8,230 nt of DNA from Limisphaerales bacterium (GCA_003455565.1 DMQW01000291.1:1-8230); one strand, 5' to 3'; counted from the first letter of the stretch, positions 1 to 6,922 are shown. Made by a program: numbers and translations. The notes: generated from the sequence alone by a model not told the origin.

Positions 1-3000
1 TAAAGCGCCACGTTGCCGATGATGATGTTGTCCTCGGCGGCGAAGGTTGAACCTTTGGGCGGATACACAATCAGTTTGCCGCCGCTCAAGCCTTTGCCAA
101 AATAATCGTTCGCGTCGCCTTCGAGTTCGAGCGTCATGCCCCTGGGTATGAACGCGCCGAAACTTTGTCCCGCGCTGCCGAAAAATTTCAGATGCACCGT
201 GTCTTCGGGCAGGCCGTCCGGCCCGTGCTGCTTCGTGATTTCGCTGCCGACAATCGTGCCGACGACGCGGTTCACGTTGTGGATCGGGAGTTCCGCGTGA
301 ACTTTTTCGCCGCGCTCAATCGCCGGCTGGCAGATTGCCAGCAGCTTCGTTACGTCGAGAGATTTGTCGAGGCCGTGATCCTGATCCTGCTGGCGGAAAC
401 GTCCGACTTCCGGCCCGGCTTCGGGCTGATACAAAATTGGCGTGAGGTCGAGACCTTTGGCTTTCCAATGCTCAATCGCTTTCCACGGCGCGAGTTTGTC
501 CGTGCGTCCAACCATGTCTTCGAGTTTGCGGAAGCCTAGTTTGGCCATGATCTCGCGCAGTTCCATCGCGATGAAGCGCATGAAATTCACGACGTGTTCA
601 GGTTCGCCGGTGAAGCGTTTGCGCAACTTCGGATCCTGCGTCGCGACGCCGACCGGACAGGTGTTCAGATGGCAGACGCGCATCATGATGCAGCCCATCA
701 CCACGAGCGGCGCGGTGGCAAAACCAAATTCTTCCGCGCCGAGCAGCGCGGCCACCGCCACGTCGCGACCGGTTTTCAACTGGCCGTCTGCCTCGACGTA
801 AATGCGGCTGCGCAAATTATTCAACACGAGCGTCTGGTGCGTTTCGGCGAGGCCGAGTTCCCACGGGCCACCCGCGTGTTTGATGGAGGACAACGGCGAC
901 GCGCCGGTGCCGCCGTCGTGACCGGAAATCAAAACGACATCCGCGTGCGCCTTGGCAACGCCCGCCGCGACCGTGCCGACGCCAACTTCGGCGACGAGCT
1001 TGACGCTGATGCGCGCATTGCGGTTGGAATTTTTCAAGTCGTGGATCAACTCCGCCAAATCTTCGATGGAGTAAATGTCATGGTGCGGCGGCGGAGAAAT
1101 CAGACCGACGCCGGCGGTCGTGCCACGCGTTTTGGCGATGGGCGGATAAACTTTCTTGCCGGGCAGCTCGCCACCTTCGCCGGGCTTCGCACCCTGCGCC
1201 ATCTTGATTTGGAGTTCGCGCGCGCTGACGAGATAATGGCTCGTGACGCCGAAACGACCGGATGCGACCTGCTTGATGGCGGAATTTTTCGAGTCGCCGT
1301 TGGCTTCCAGAACGTAACGCGCCGGGTCTTCGCCGCCTTCACCGGTGTTGGATTTTCCGCCGAGCCGGTTCATCGCGACGGCGAGTGTTTCGTGCGCTTC
1401 TTTGGAAATTGAACCGTAGCTCATCGCGCCGGTCTTGAAGCGTTTCACGAGGCTTTCGACGGATTCAACTTCTTCGAGTGGAATCGGATTTTCCGCAAAC
1501 TTGAAATCCAGCAGGCCGCGCAAGGTGCAAAGGTTCTTCGCCTGATTGTTCACCAGCTCGGCGTATTCGCGGTAAATTTTTTCGCTGCCGAGCCGGCAGG
1601 CGGTCTGCAATTTGTGAATCGTCTGTGGATTAAATAAATGATATTCGCCGCTGTCGCGCCATTGATACTGGCCGCCGGCTTCGAGTTCGGCATTGACGGA
1701 TTCGCGCGGGAAAGCGCGGTGATGACGCGCGAGTGCTTCCTCGGCGATGACGTTGAGGCCAATGCCTTCAATGCGCGACGGCGTCCAGGTGAAATATTTG
1801 TCCACGACTTCGCTGTTGAGGCCGACGGCTTCAAAAATTTGCGCGCCGCGATAACTTTGCACGGTCGAGATGCCCATCTTGGCCATCGTTTTGACGACGC
1901 CTTTGATCGCGGCCTTGATGAATTTTTTCTGCGCCGTCTTGTGGTCGGTCTTTTGCAGCAGGCCTTCCTTGATGAGATCGTCAATCGTATCGTAGGCGAG
2001 ATACGGATTGATGGCGCTGCAACCGTAGCCGATGAGCAGCGCGAAATGATGCACCTCGCGCGGTTCGCCGGATTCCAGCACGAGGCCGGTGCGGCCGCGT
2101 GTGCCGTTGCGGATGAGATGGTGATTCAAACCCGCCGTGGCGAGCAGGGCCGGGATGGGCGCGAGTTCCGGCGAAACGCCCCGGTCGGACAAAATCAAAA
2201 TGTTCGCGCCGTCCTTGATGGCTTGATCGGCGATGGCGAACATTTCTTCCAGCGCCTGCTCCAGACCTTTTTCGCCATCAGCCGCCTTGAAAAGAATCGG
2301 CAGGGTCGCGGCCTTGAAACCGGGGCGGTCAACGTGCCGGAGTTTTTCCAGTTCTTCGTTGGTGAGGATCGGCTGATCCAGCCGGATGAGCGCGCAGCTA
2401 TCGGGTTTGGAATTCAGCAGGCCGCCACGCGAACCGACCATCGTGTGTGTGGCCGTGATGATTTCTTCGCGGATCGGATCAATCGGCGGATTCGTGACCT
2501 GCGCGAACAACTGCTTGAAATAATTGTAAAGCAACTGCGGCTTGTCCGACAGCACCGCGAGCGGCGTGTCCGTGCCCATCGAGCCGAGCGGCTGCACGCC
2601 GTCGTTCGCCATCGGGCCGACAATGAAACGCAGATCTTCAAACGTGTAGCCAAACGCCTGCTGATGCTGGAGAACTTTGCGGTGGCCGGGTTCCGTATGT
2701 TGCGACGGCTCCGGCAAGTCTTCGAGCAGGACGTGATATTTATCCAGCCACTCGCGATAAGGTTGCGCGGAGGTGTATTTCTTTTTGAGCTCCTCGTCGG
2801 CGATGATGCGGCCCTGCTCGGTATCAATGAGAAACATCCGACCCGGCTGCAAACGGCCTTTGCTGGCGACGCGCTCCGGCGCAATCGGCAACACACCGGC
2901 TTCGGAAGCCATGATGACCACGTTGTCTTTGGTGACGTAATAGCGCGACGGACGCAGGCCGTTGCGGTCGAGGCACGCGCCGATGCGGATGCCGTCCGTG

Positions 3001-4106
3001 AACGCCATCGAAGCCGGGCCGTCCCACGGCTCGATGAGGCAGGAATGATATTCGTAAAACGCGCGGCGTTCCGCGTCCATGCTCTCGTGATTTTCCCACG
3101 GTTCAGGAATCATCATCATCATCGCGTGCGGCAGTTCGCGGCCCGCCATCACAAGGAGTTCGAGACAATTATCAAACTGCGCCGAGTCGCTGCCGTCCTC
3201 GTTGATGACCGGGATGACCTTCTTGATGTCCTTGCCGAACAATGCCGATTTGAAATTCGTCTGCGCCGCCTTCATCCAGTTCACATTGCCGCGCAGCGTG
3301 TTGATTTCGCCGTTGTGCGCGATGTAACGGTTCGGATGCGCGCGCTCCCAGCTCGGAAACGTGTTCGTGGAAAAACGCGAATGCACCAGCGCCAGCGCCG
3401 TGACCATGCTCTCATCGCGCAAATCAGGATAATAATTCGCCAACTGTTCCGGCATGAGCATGCCTTTGTAAATCATCGTCCGCACCGCGAGGCTGGAAAC
3501 GTAAAACCATTTGCCGCCGTCAATATTGCTGCCGTAACGGATCTTCTGCTCCGCCCGTTTGCGGATGACGTAAAGTTTGCGCTCGAACGCCGCTTCATCC
3601 TTGATCGCCGGATTGCGGCCGATGAACACCTGCGCCATGTGCGGCTCGGCGGCAACCGCCGTTTTGCCGACCGAAGAATTATCCGTCGGCACATCGCGCC
3701 AGCCGAGCAACGTCTGGCCCTCGGCGGAAACGATTTTGGCGAACGCGGTCTTGACGCCGTTGCGCTTCAGCGGATTCTGCGGCAGGAACAACATGCCCAC
3801 GCCGTATTCGCCGGGCGCCGGCAGTTGGAAGCCGAGCTTCGCCGTCACCTTGACGAGAAATTCATGCGGTGTCTGGATCAAGATGCCCGCGCCGTCGCCG
3901 GTGTTCGCCTCGCAGCCGACCGCGCCACGATGATCGAGGTTCATGAGGATCAGCAATCCGTCCGCCACCAGTTGATGGGACTTCTTGCCCTTCATGTTGA
4001 CGACGAAACCGATGCCGCACGAGTCATGCTCGAACTGCGGGTCGTAAAGCCCCTGTTTCAACGGTGCGCCCGGCGGCGTCTGACTGATCTGATTGGCGGT
4101 CGGCAT
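1..4106 (-). CDS. gltB: Glutamate synthase large subunit GltB (3' end cut by window edge)
   Basis: Makes L-glutamate from L-glutamine and 2-oxoglutarate in the cytoplasm, the GOGAT half of ammonium assimilation. The window holds 1368 codons of a family usually near 1500 residues; reading stops inside the C-terminal GXGXG domain (NVAL, then two bases). The N-terminal class II amidotransferase domain has its nucleophile at Cys30 in HDSCGIGF, after a short propeptide that must be cleaved. The central domain follows, then the FMN/synthase domain at about residues 860-1230 with GAMSYGSIS, SVKLV (Lys1036) and GHDGGTGASP. The 3Fe-4S cluster cysteines are Cys1139, Cys1145 and Cys1150 (C-x5-C-x4-C). 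The GXGXG domain begins near residue 1270 and shows GSAGQSFGAF. The ATG at 4106 is the first start after an in-frame stop upstream; no clear Shine-Dalgarno is visible. Whether the electron donor is NADPH (with GltD) or ferredoxin cannot be decided here. All catalytic markers present are intact. Confidence 0.97.
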   Translation of the reverse strand, partial: MPTANQISQTPPGAPLKQGLYDPQFEHDSCGIGFVVNMKGKKSHQLVADGLLILMNLDHRGAVGCEANTGDGAGILIQTPHEFLVKVTAKLGFQLPAPGEYGVGMLFLPQNPLKRNGVKTAFAKIVSAEGQTLLGWRDVPTDNSSVGKTAVAAEPHMAQVFIGRNPAIKDEAAFERKLYVIRKRAEQKIRYGSNIDGGKWFYVSSLAVRTMIYKGMLMPEQLANYYPDLRDESMVTALALVHSRFSTNTFPSWERAHPNRYIAHNGEINTLRGNVNWMKAAQTNFKSALFGKDIKKVIPVINEDGSDSAQFDNCLELLVMAGRELPHAMMMMIPEPWENHESMDAERRAFYEYHSCLIEPWDGPASMAFTDGIRIGACLDRNGLRPSRYYVTKDNVVIMASEAGVLPIAPERVASKGRLQPGRMFLIDTEQGRIIADEELKKKYTSAQPYREWLDKYHVLLEDLPEPSQHTEPGHRKVLQHQQAFGYTFEDLRFIVGPMANDGVQPLGSMGTDTPLAVLSDKPQLLYNYFKQLFAQVTNPPIDPIREEIITATHTMVGSRGGLLNSKPDSCALIRLDQPILTNEELEKLRHVDRPGFKAATLPILFKAADGEKGLEQALEEMFAIADQAIKDGANILILSDRGVSPELAPIPALLATAGLNHHLIRNGTRGRTGLVLESGEPREVHHFALLIGYGCSAINPYLAYDTIDDLIKEGLLQKTDHKTAQKKFIKAAIKGVVKTMAKMGISTVQSYRGAQIFEAVGLNSEVVDKYFTWTPSRIEGIGLNVIAEEALARHHRAFPRESVNAELEAGGQYQWRDSGEYHLFNPQTIHKLQTACRLGSEKIYREYAELVNNQAKNLCTLRGLLDFKFAENPIPLEEVESVESLVKRFKTGAMSYGSISKEAHETLAVAMNRLGGKSNTGEGGEDPARYVLEANGDSKNSAIKQVASGRFGVTSHYLVSARELQIKMAQGAKPGEGGELPGKKVYPPIAKTRGTTAGVGLISPPPHHDIYSIEDLAELIHDLKNSNRNARISVKLVAEVGVGTVAAGVAKAHADVVLISGHDGGTGASPLSSIKHAGGPWELGLAETHQTLVLNNLRSRIYVEADGQLKTGRDVAVAALLGAEEFGFATAPLVVMGCIMMRVCHLNTCPVGVATQDPKLRKRFTGEPEHVVNFMRFIAMELREIMAKLGFRKLEDMVGRTDKLAPWKAIEHWKAKGLDLTPILYQPEAGPEVGRFRQQDQDHGLDKSLDVTKLLAICQPAIERGEKVHAELPIHNVNRVVGTIVGSEITKQHGPDGLPEDTVHLKFFGSAGQSFGAFIPRGMTLELEGDANDYFGKGLSGGKLIVYPPKGSTFAAEDNIIIGNVAL

Positions 4107-4145
4107 TATTTTCTGGTGATGGTGCGGCGGATAAGCCTGCGTTCA

Positions 4146-4213
4146 CTCATTTTTTACTCATTTTATTTTCGTGCGCAATAATTCTTTTCAAAATAAATGA
4201 GAATTCGCTCATT
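4146..4213. promoter_or_regulatory. Cluster of four CTCATT motifs, possible operator
   Basis: The hexamer CTCATT occurs on the plus strand at 4146-4151, 4157-4162 and 4208-4213, and in inverted form (AATGAG) at 4196-4201. The first two are 11 bp apart, about one helical turn. The last two form an inverted repeat with a 6-bp spacer. They surround the candidate gltB promoter in the region between the divergent gltB and sigma factor genes. The arrangement suits binding of a dimeric regulator, but no known regulator is recognised, and AT-rich DNA yields some such repeats by chance. Confidence 0.35.
4160..4191 (-). promoter_or_regulatory. Possible gltB promoter
   Basis: On the minus strand TTGAAA (4191-4186) is followed after 18-20 bases by overlapping A/T hexamers (AATAAA, ATAAAA, TAAAAT, at 4167-4160) that could act as a -10 box. 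The spacing is slightly long and the match to a housekeeping sigma-70 promoter is modest. The site lies about 55-85 bases upstream of the gltB start in the most AT-rich part of the divergent region. This is inferred from sequence only. Confidence 0.3.
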
Positions 4214-4306
4214 AGAATCGAACCTTACCGCGCGTTTTGCATTAGCCGGATAAAATCGCCCGTCACAAAAAATAATCTGTTACCTTTTCGCGGCGGCGTA
4301 AATGAT

Positions 4307-5920
4307 ATGAGTGAAATGCTGAATGACGACCTGACCCTGCTGCGGGAATATGCCCGGCGCAATTCCGAGGAAGCGTTCGGTGCGCTGGTTTCGCGCCACG
4401 TCAACCTCGTTTATTCCGTGGCGCGGCGGTCGGTGCGCGACCCGCATCTCGCCCAGGAAATCACGCAGGCGGTGTTCATCATTCTGGCGCGCAAGGCGGA
4501 CGCGCTCGGCCCGCAGACCATTTTGCCCGGCTGGCTTTGCCGCACGGCGCGATACGCGGGCGCCAATGCACTGACCATTCAACGGCGGCGGCAACGTCGC
4601 GAACAGGAGGCGCACATGCAATCCATTTTGAACGAAGCCGAACCGATGCCCGAAGAAACTTGGAATCAAATCGCCCCGTTGCTGGACGGCGCGATGGAAC
4701 AGCTCGGTCAAAAAGATCACGACGCGCTGGTGCTGCGATTTTTTGAAAACAAAACTTTTGCGGAAGTTGGCGCGGCGCTGGGCGCGAGTGAAGACGCGGC
4801 GAAAATGCGCGTGAACCGGGCGCTGGAAAAGCTGCGGATATTTTTCACGAAACGCGGCGTGAGTTCGACCACGGCCATCCTTGCCGGGGCGATTTCCGCC
4901 AACTCCGTTCAAGCCGCGCCCGTGGCGCTGGCAAAATCTGTGACCGCCGTGGCGATTGCCAAAGGCGCGGCGGCCAGCGGTTCAACCTTAACCCTCATCA
5001 AAGGAGCATTGAAAATTATGGCATGGACAAAAGCGAAAATGGCAATTGTTGGCATCGGGATTTTGCTGGTTGCCGGAACTGGCACTGTAATAGTCAAAAA
5101 TATTCTTCCGCCGCGTGAACCGAGTTACAAAGGCAGAACGCTATTAAAATGGCTTCCAGACATTGATTATGTCCAACCGCAGAATAATGATTATGTCCAC
5201 CAAGATAAACGCACCGCAGCAGCCACAGCCATCCAGCGGATGGGAAAGAAAACTTTGCCATTTTTGCTGGCCGACCTTGGTGATAGCCGTTTCAGCAAAG
5301 TGCATTATGCGGGGCAAGATAAACGAACACCAGATGAACGCTTTAGGGAAGCTGTTTGGGCGTTTGATGCTCTTGGTTCTACAGGAAAATCGGCGATTCC
5401 TGACTTAAAAAAAATGTTGGAACAAAAACCATGGGCTGTGCTAGGCGCTTTTTCAGGTATTGGACGGGATGCTCTGCCTGAATTGTTGAGCGCACTCACA
5501 AATGATAATTCAGATCCGCACTTGAGATTTTCAATTCGAGATAATGCGGCCGCTAATCTTGCCAATGCGATTTCTTCTGGCAAGATTTCGCCTGATGAGG
5601 CAAGTGCCGCTTTTCCAATTGCCATTGAAAATCTTCAATACGAAAGCACCAATGCTTTATTTCGCGATAACACTCGGTTTCGCGCAGCCGGGCTGCTCGG
5701 CGCACTAAAATTAGAGCCGGATATTTCCATTCCGGCTTTAATACAAGGTTTGCAAGAAACGAATTTCAGCATAGCGGCAGAATGCGCAGCAGCTTTAGGG
5801 CAATTTAGAAAACAGGCAAAACCAGCGATTCCAATTTTGATTGAGGCTGCTAGTTCCACAAACAGACTTTTAAATGTTATCGCAAATCAGTCGTTGGGCA
5901 TGATTCAGGATGCGAAATAG
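4307..5920 (+). CDS. ECF-type sigma-70 factor with membrane segment and C-terminal HEAT-like repeats
   Basis: A 537-residue protein. Residues 1-180 form an ECF sigma factor: region 2 at about 21-90 (HLAQEITQAVFIILARKA) and region 4 at about 122-180 with a helix-turn-helix at 151-176. It should direct RNA polymerase to unidentified promoters. An Ala-rich linker (about 187-235) leads to a transmembrane segment at 245-263, then HEAT-like helical repeats from about 290 to the end, which probably bind a protein partner. One 38-residue unit recurs, beginning QDKRT at 299 and 337. The layout suggests a membrane-tethered sigma factor, with the HEAT part sensing or restraining it; this is inference, and no anti-sigma gene is adjacent. 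The ATG at 4307 starts the usual sigma N-terminus; no strong ribosome site is seen. TGTTACC at 4278-4284 might be an autoregulated ECF promoter element, unproven. GC content falls sharply after about 5020, and a vestigial tail of another domain follows the stop. Confidence 0.9.
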   Translation: MSEMLNDDLTLLREYARRNSEEAFGALVSRHVNLVYSVARRSVRDPHLAQEITQAVFIILARKADALGPQTILPGWLCRTARYAGANALTIQRRRQRREQEAHMQSILNEAEPMPEETWNQIAPLLDGAMEQLGQKDHDALVLRFFENKTFAEVGAALGASEDAAKMRVNRALEKLRIFFTKRGVSSTTAILAGAISANSVQAAPVALAKSVTAVAIAKGAAASGSTLTLIKGALKIMAWTKAKMAIVGIGILLVAGTGTVIVKNILPPREPSYKGRTLLKWLPDIDYVQPQNNDYVHQDKRTAAATAIQRMGKKTLPFLLADLGDSRFSKVHYAGQDKRTPDERFREAVWAFDALGSTGKSAIPDLKKMLEQKPWAVLGAFSGIGRDALPELLSALTNDNSDPHLRFSIRDNAAANLANAISSGKISPDEASAAFPIAIENLQYESTNALFRDNTRFRAAGLLGALKLEPDISIPALIQGLQETNFSIAAECAAALGQFRKQAKPAIPILIEAASSTNRLLNVIANQSLGMIQDAK

Positions 5921-5983
5921 GCAACTCGGCTTGTGCCAAGCCGCGAACCCATCGAAATGCTGGTGGTGGAAAAAGTGAAGTAG
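5921..5983 (+). pseudogene. Vestigial C-terminal tail of a TIGR03435-type domain
   Basis: These 20 codons and a TAG stop directly follow the sigma gene's own TAG, in the same frame. They have no start codon of their own before the internal Met. The translation ends REPIEMLVVEKVK, which I recognise from memory as the typical C-terminal end of TIGR03435-type domains, including those fused to verrucomicrobial ECF sigma factors with the same linker and membrane segment. It is probably the leftover 3' end of an ancestral gene whose middle was replaced by the HEAT module. It would be expressed only by readthrough of the upstream TAG. The similarity was not tested by search. Confidence 0.6.
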
Positions 5984-6015
5984 CCCAAACAAGTCGCGGA
6001 GCGATGCTGGAAATG

Positions 6016-6038
6016 AGCCAGCCACAAGGCGGCTGGTT
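6016..6038 (+). terminator. Stem-loop downstream of the sigma gene, weak terminator candidate
   Basis: CCAGCC (6018-6023) pairs with GGCTGG (6031-6036) around a 7-base loop, and a G-T and an A-T pair extend the stem to 8 bp. It lies about 95 bases after the sigma stop. No run of T follows, so intrinsic termination is uncertain; it may only protect the transcript end. Confidence 0.25.
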
Positions 6039-6057
6039 GCTGATCGAATAAAATCAT

Positions 6058-6243
6058 CCGTCCCGGCGGGACGATGGAAAATTCACGGCGGATTCCATCG
6101 TCCCTTTCCGCCTACGCGGCGCGCCAACTTGTCGCGCCGAAGGAAACGAAGGCGGAAGCGCCGCTCCGGCGCGACGGCGGCAGGACGATTTCATTTTGGG
6201 CGATAAACCCGGCACATTGTGCCGGGCCAATTTCCATCCATCG
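6058..6243. repeat. Palindrome-rich intergenic element, copy A
   Basis: This noncoding stretch is a series of inverted repeats. A perfect 12-bp one pairs 6068-6079 (GGGACGATGGAA) with 6093-6104. An 8-bp one pairs 6106-6113 (TTCCGCCT) with 6150-6157 and encloses GGCGCG/CGCGCC (6118-6123/6133-6138). GCGCCG/CGGCGC follows at 6158-6172, and a 9-bp hairpin lies at 6208-6226. Much of the sequence recurs in diverged form at 6531-6640. The element resembles a REP- or MITE-like dispersed element; its family is not recognised, and no transposase gene lies nearby. Confidence 0.6.
6208..6226. other. Perfect 9-bp hairpin within copy A
   Basis: CCCGGCACA is followed by one base and then by its exact complement TGTGCCGGG. 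Nothing resembling a T-tract follows on either strand, so it is better read as part of the repeat element than as a terminator. In copy B the matching sequence (near 6608-6626) no longer forms a perfect palindrome. Confidence 0.55.
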
Positions 6244-6276
6244 CTTCGCGCCTTTGCGCCTTTGTGTTTTAAAAAA
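6241..6276. repeat. Fragment resembling a dispersed intergenic sequence
   Basis: The stretch built on CGCCTTTGCGCCTTTGTG, with a short tandem CGCCTTTG and an A-tract after it, resembles a sequence I remember from many intergenic places in Verrucomicrobiota and Planctomycetes genomes, often mis-annotated as short proteins. It is recognised from memory and has only one copy in this window. Confidence 0.3.
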
Positions 6277-6318
6277 TCCGTCGCCCTACAGGCTTGGAAC
6301 CTGCCAAAAACCTCGGTA

Positions 6319-6528
6319 ATCCCTGAAAAACCGCAGCTTGCCCCGCAGAAACCGCTGCCCGTCCCCTCGCGGACGACGCTCGCCCCGATGCGGACGCTGC
6401 GCGTCCCCACGCGGATGATGCTCCGGGTCGAGAAATCGCCGCTTGCTCTTCTGCGGAAGGCGCTGTCTGTGCCGCAGACGCAGTTCATTGTTGCGTGGAC
6501 GATGCTGTCGCTCACCGGTCGAACGCTA
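6319..6528. repeat. Degenerate 21-bp tandem repeat array, about 10 units
   Basis: Ten consecutive 21-base units start at 6319, 6340, 6361, 6382, 6403, 6424, 6445, 6466, 6487 and 6508. The clearest, at 6361, 6382 and 6403, begin GTCCCC or GCCCCG, carry GCGGA at unit positions 9-13 and mostly end in GCTC. G at position 18 is kept in all ten, G at 15 in nine and C at 19 in nine. The period is a multiple of three, so several frames stay open and give false ORFs on both strands. A short hairpin, GGACGC/GCGTCC (6392-6406), spans a unit boundary. One weaker unit may precede the array at 6298. Function unknown; there is no CRISPR-like spacer pattern. Confidence 0.7.
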
Positions 6529-6530
6529 CC

Positions 6531-6640
6531 TCCATTTCATGTCCCTTCCGCCTGCGCTCCGCTTCGGCGCGACCAGCGCGGGATGAATTCATTTTATTTG
6601 CCGACACCAGGCACTGCGAAGCCGGCTAATTTCCAATCGT
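6531..6640. repeat. Palindromic element, copy B (shorter, diverged)
   Basis: Blocks match copy A in the same order and orientation: TCATGTCCCTTCCGCCTGCG against 6097-6116, the CGCTCCG...GGCGCGAC block against 6158-6174, GGATGAATTCATTTT against GGACGATTTCATTTT, GGCAC...GCCGG against the 9-bp hairpin, and AATTTCCA followed by TC near the end of both. Copy B lacks roughly 45 internal bases of copy A. Its remaining stems are TTCAT...ATGAA (6536-6540/6583-6587) and GCGCT/AGCGC (6554-6558/6575-6579). With copy A it brackets the 21-bp array. Confidence 0.5.
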
Positions 6641-6660
6641 TGCTCCACGACTTTCAAAGC

Positions 6661-6692
6661 AAAGAACCGCGCACCACGCGAAATACACGAAC
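6661..6692. repeat. Fragment resembling a dispersed ACCACGCGAAATACACGAA sequence
   Basis: The motif ACCACGCGAAATACACGAA just upstream of the small hypothetical gene is one I remember as recurring between genes in Verrucomicrobiota and related phyla. There is a single copy here, so the claim rests on recognition. It ends about 15 bases before the next start codon and may form part of that gene's leader. Confidence 0.3.
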
Positions 6693-6707
6693 GAATTTAG
6701 GGAATTC

Positions 6708-6920
6708 ATGGCGCAATTTGCCGACCCGAAACGCGAGTGGCCTTACAAACAAATCCACAGCCCGAACCGCAATGAACTGGGCGAACTTTTATTGCGCGCC
6801 GCCGCCGAGTATCCTGAAAGCAAACTCAAGGACGGCTTGAAATTTTACAAGGCCGGGGATTTTGCCGGCAGTTCCGCGCGGCTCTATTTAAAAATGGCGC
6901 AACTGCCGGCTGCGAAGTGA
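6708..6920 (+). CDS. Small hypothetical protein, 70 residues
   Basis: I do not recognise the family. The protein is hydrophilic and probably helical, with no signal peptide, membrane segment or cysteines. Its middle (ELLLRAAAEYPESKLKDGLKFYKAGDFAGSSARLYLKMAQ) reads like a TPR-style helical pair, but one unit is too little to assign. An AGGGA Shine-Dalgarno-like sequence lies at 6699-6703, four bases before the ATG. Codon choice resembles the neighbouring real genes. The stop lies two bases from the stop of the convergent GH79 gene. It could also be a fragment of a larger lost gene, since the sequence before it is repeat-derived. Confidence 0.6.
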   Translation: MAQFADPKREWPYKQIHSPNRNELGELLLRAAAEYPESKLKDGLKFYKAGDFAGSSARLYLKMAQLPAAK

Positions 6921-6922
6921 AA

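Noticed and set aside
594..1412. Plus-strand open frame of 272 codons opposite the FMN/Fe-S part of gltB
   Set aside because: Antisense shadow of gltB with no domain or ribosome site.
1638..4181. Very long open frame (847 codons) on the plus strand opposite gltB
   Set aside because: It is a GC-driven shadow of gltB: the translation is rich in Arg/His/Asp with no recognisable domain, while the minus strand encodes GltB without interruption and with every family motif.
4213..4276. Housekeeping sigma-70 promoter for the sigma factor gene
   Set aside because: TTGCAT (4237-4242), TAAAAT (4251-4256) and TAGAAT (4213-4218) exist, but no pair has acceptable spacing.
4280..4912. Minus-strand open frame of 210 codons opposite the sigma domain
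   Set aside because: The plus strand carries clear sigma-70 regions 2 and 4; the antisense product is Arg/Gly-rich low-complexity.
6208..6226. Intrinsic terminator
   Set aside because: The hairpin is perfect but has no T-tract on either side and belongs to the repeat element.
6054..6515. Minus-strand frame of 153 codons across copy A and the 21-bp array
   Set aside because: It is translated palindromes and 21-base repeats, which stay open because the period is divisible by three; no domain is recognisable, and similar products are frequent mis-annotations.
6319..6528. CRISPR array
   Set aside because: The units are directly adjacent and degenerate, with no alternation of identical repeats and unique spacers, and no cas genes are present.
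6196..6840. Plus-strand frame of 214 codons across the array and copy B
   Set aside because: Its seven-residue periodicity only mirrors the 21-bp DNA repeat, and it overlaps the better-supported 70-residue gene in another frame.
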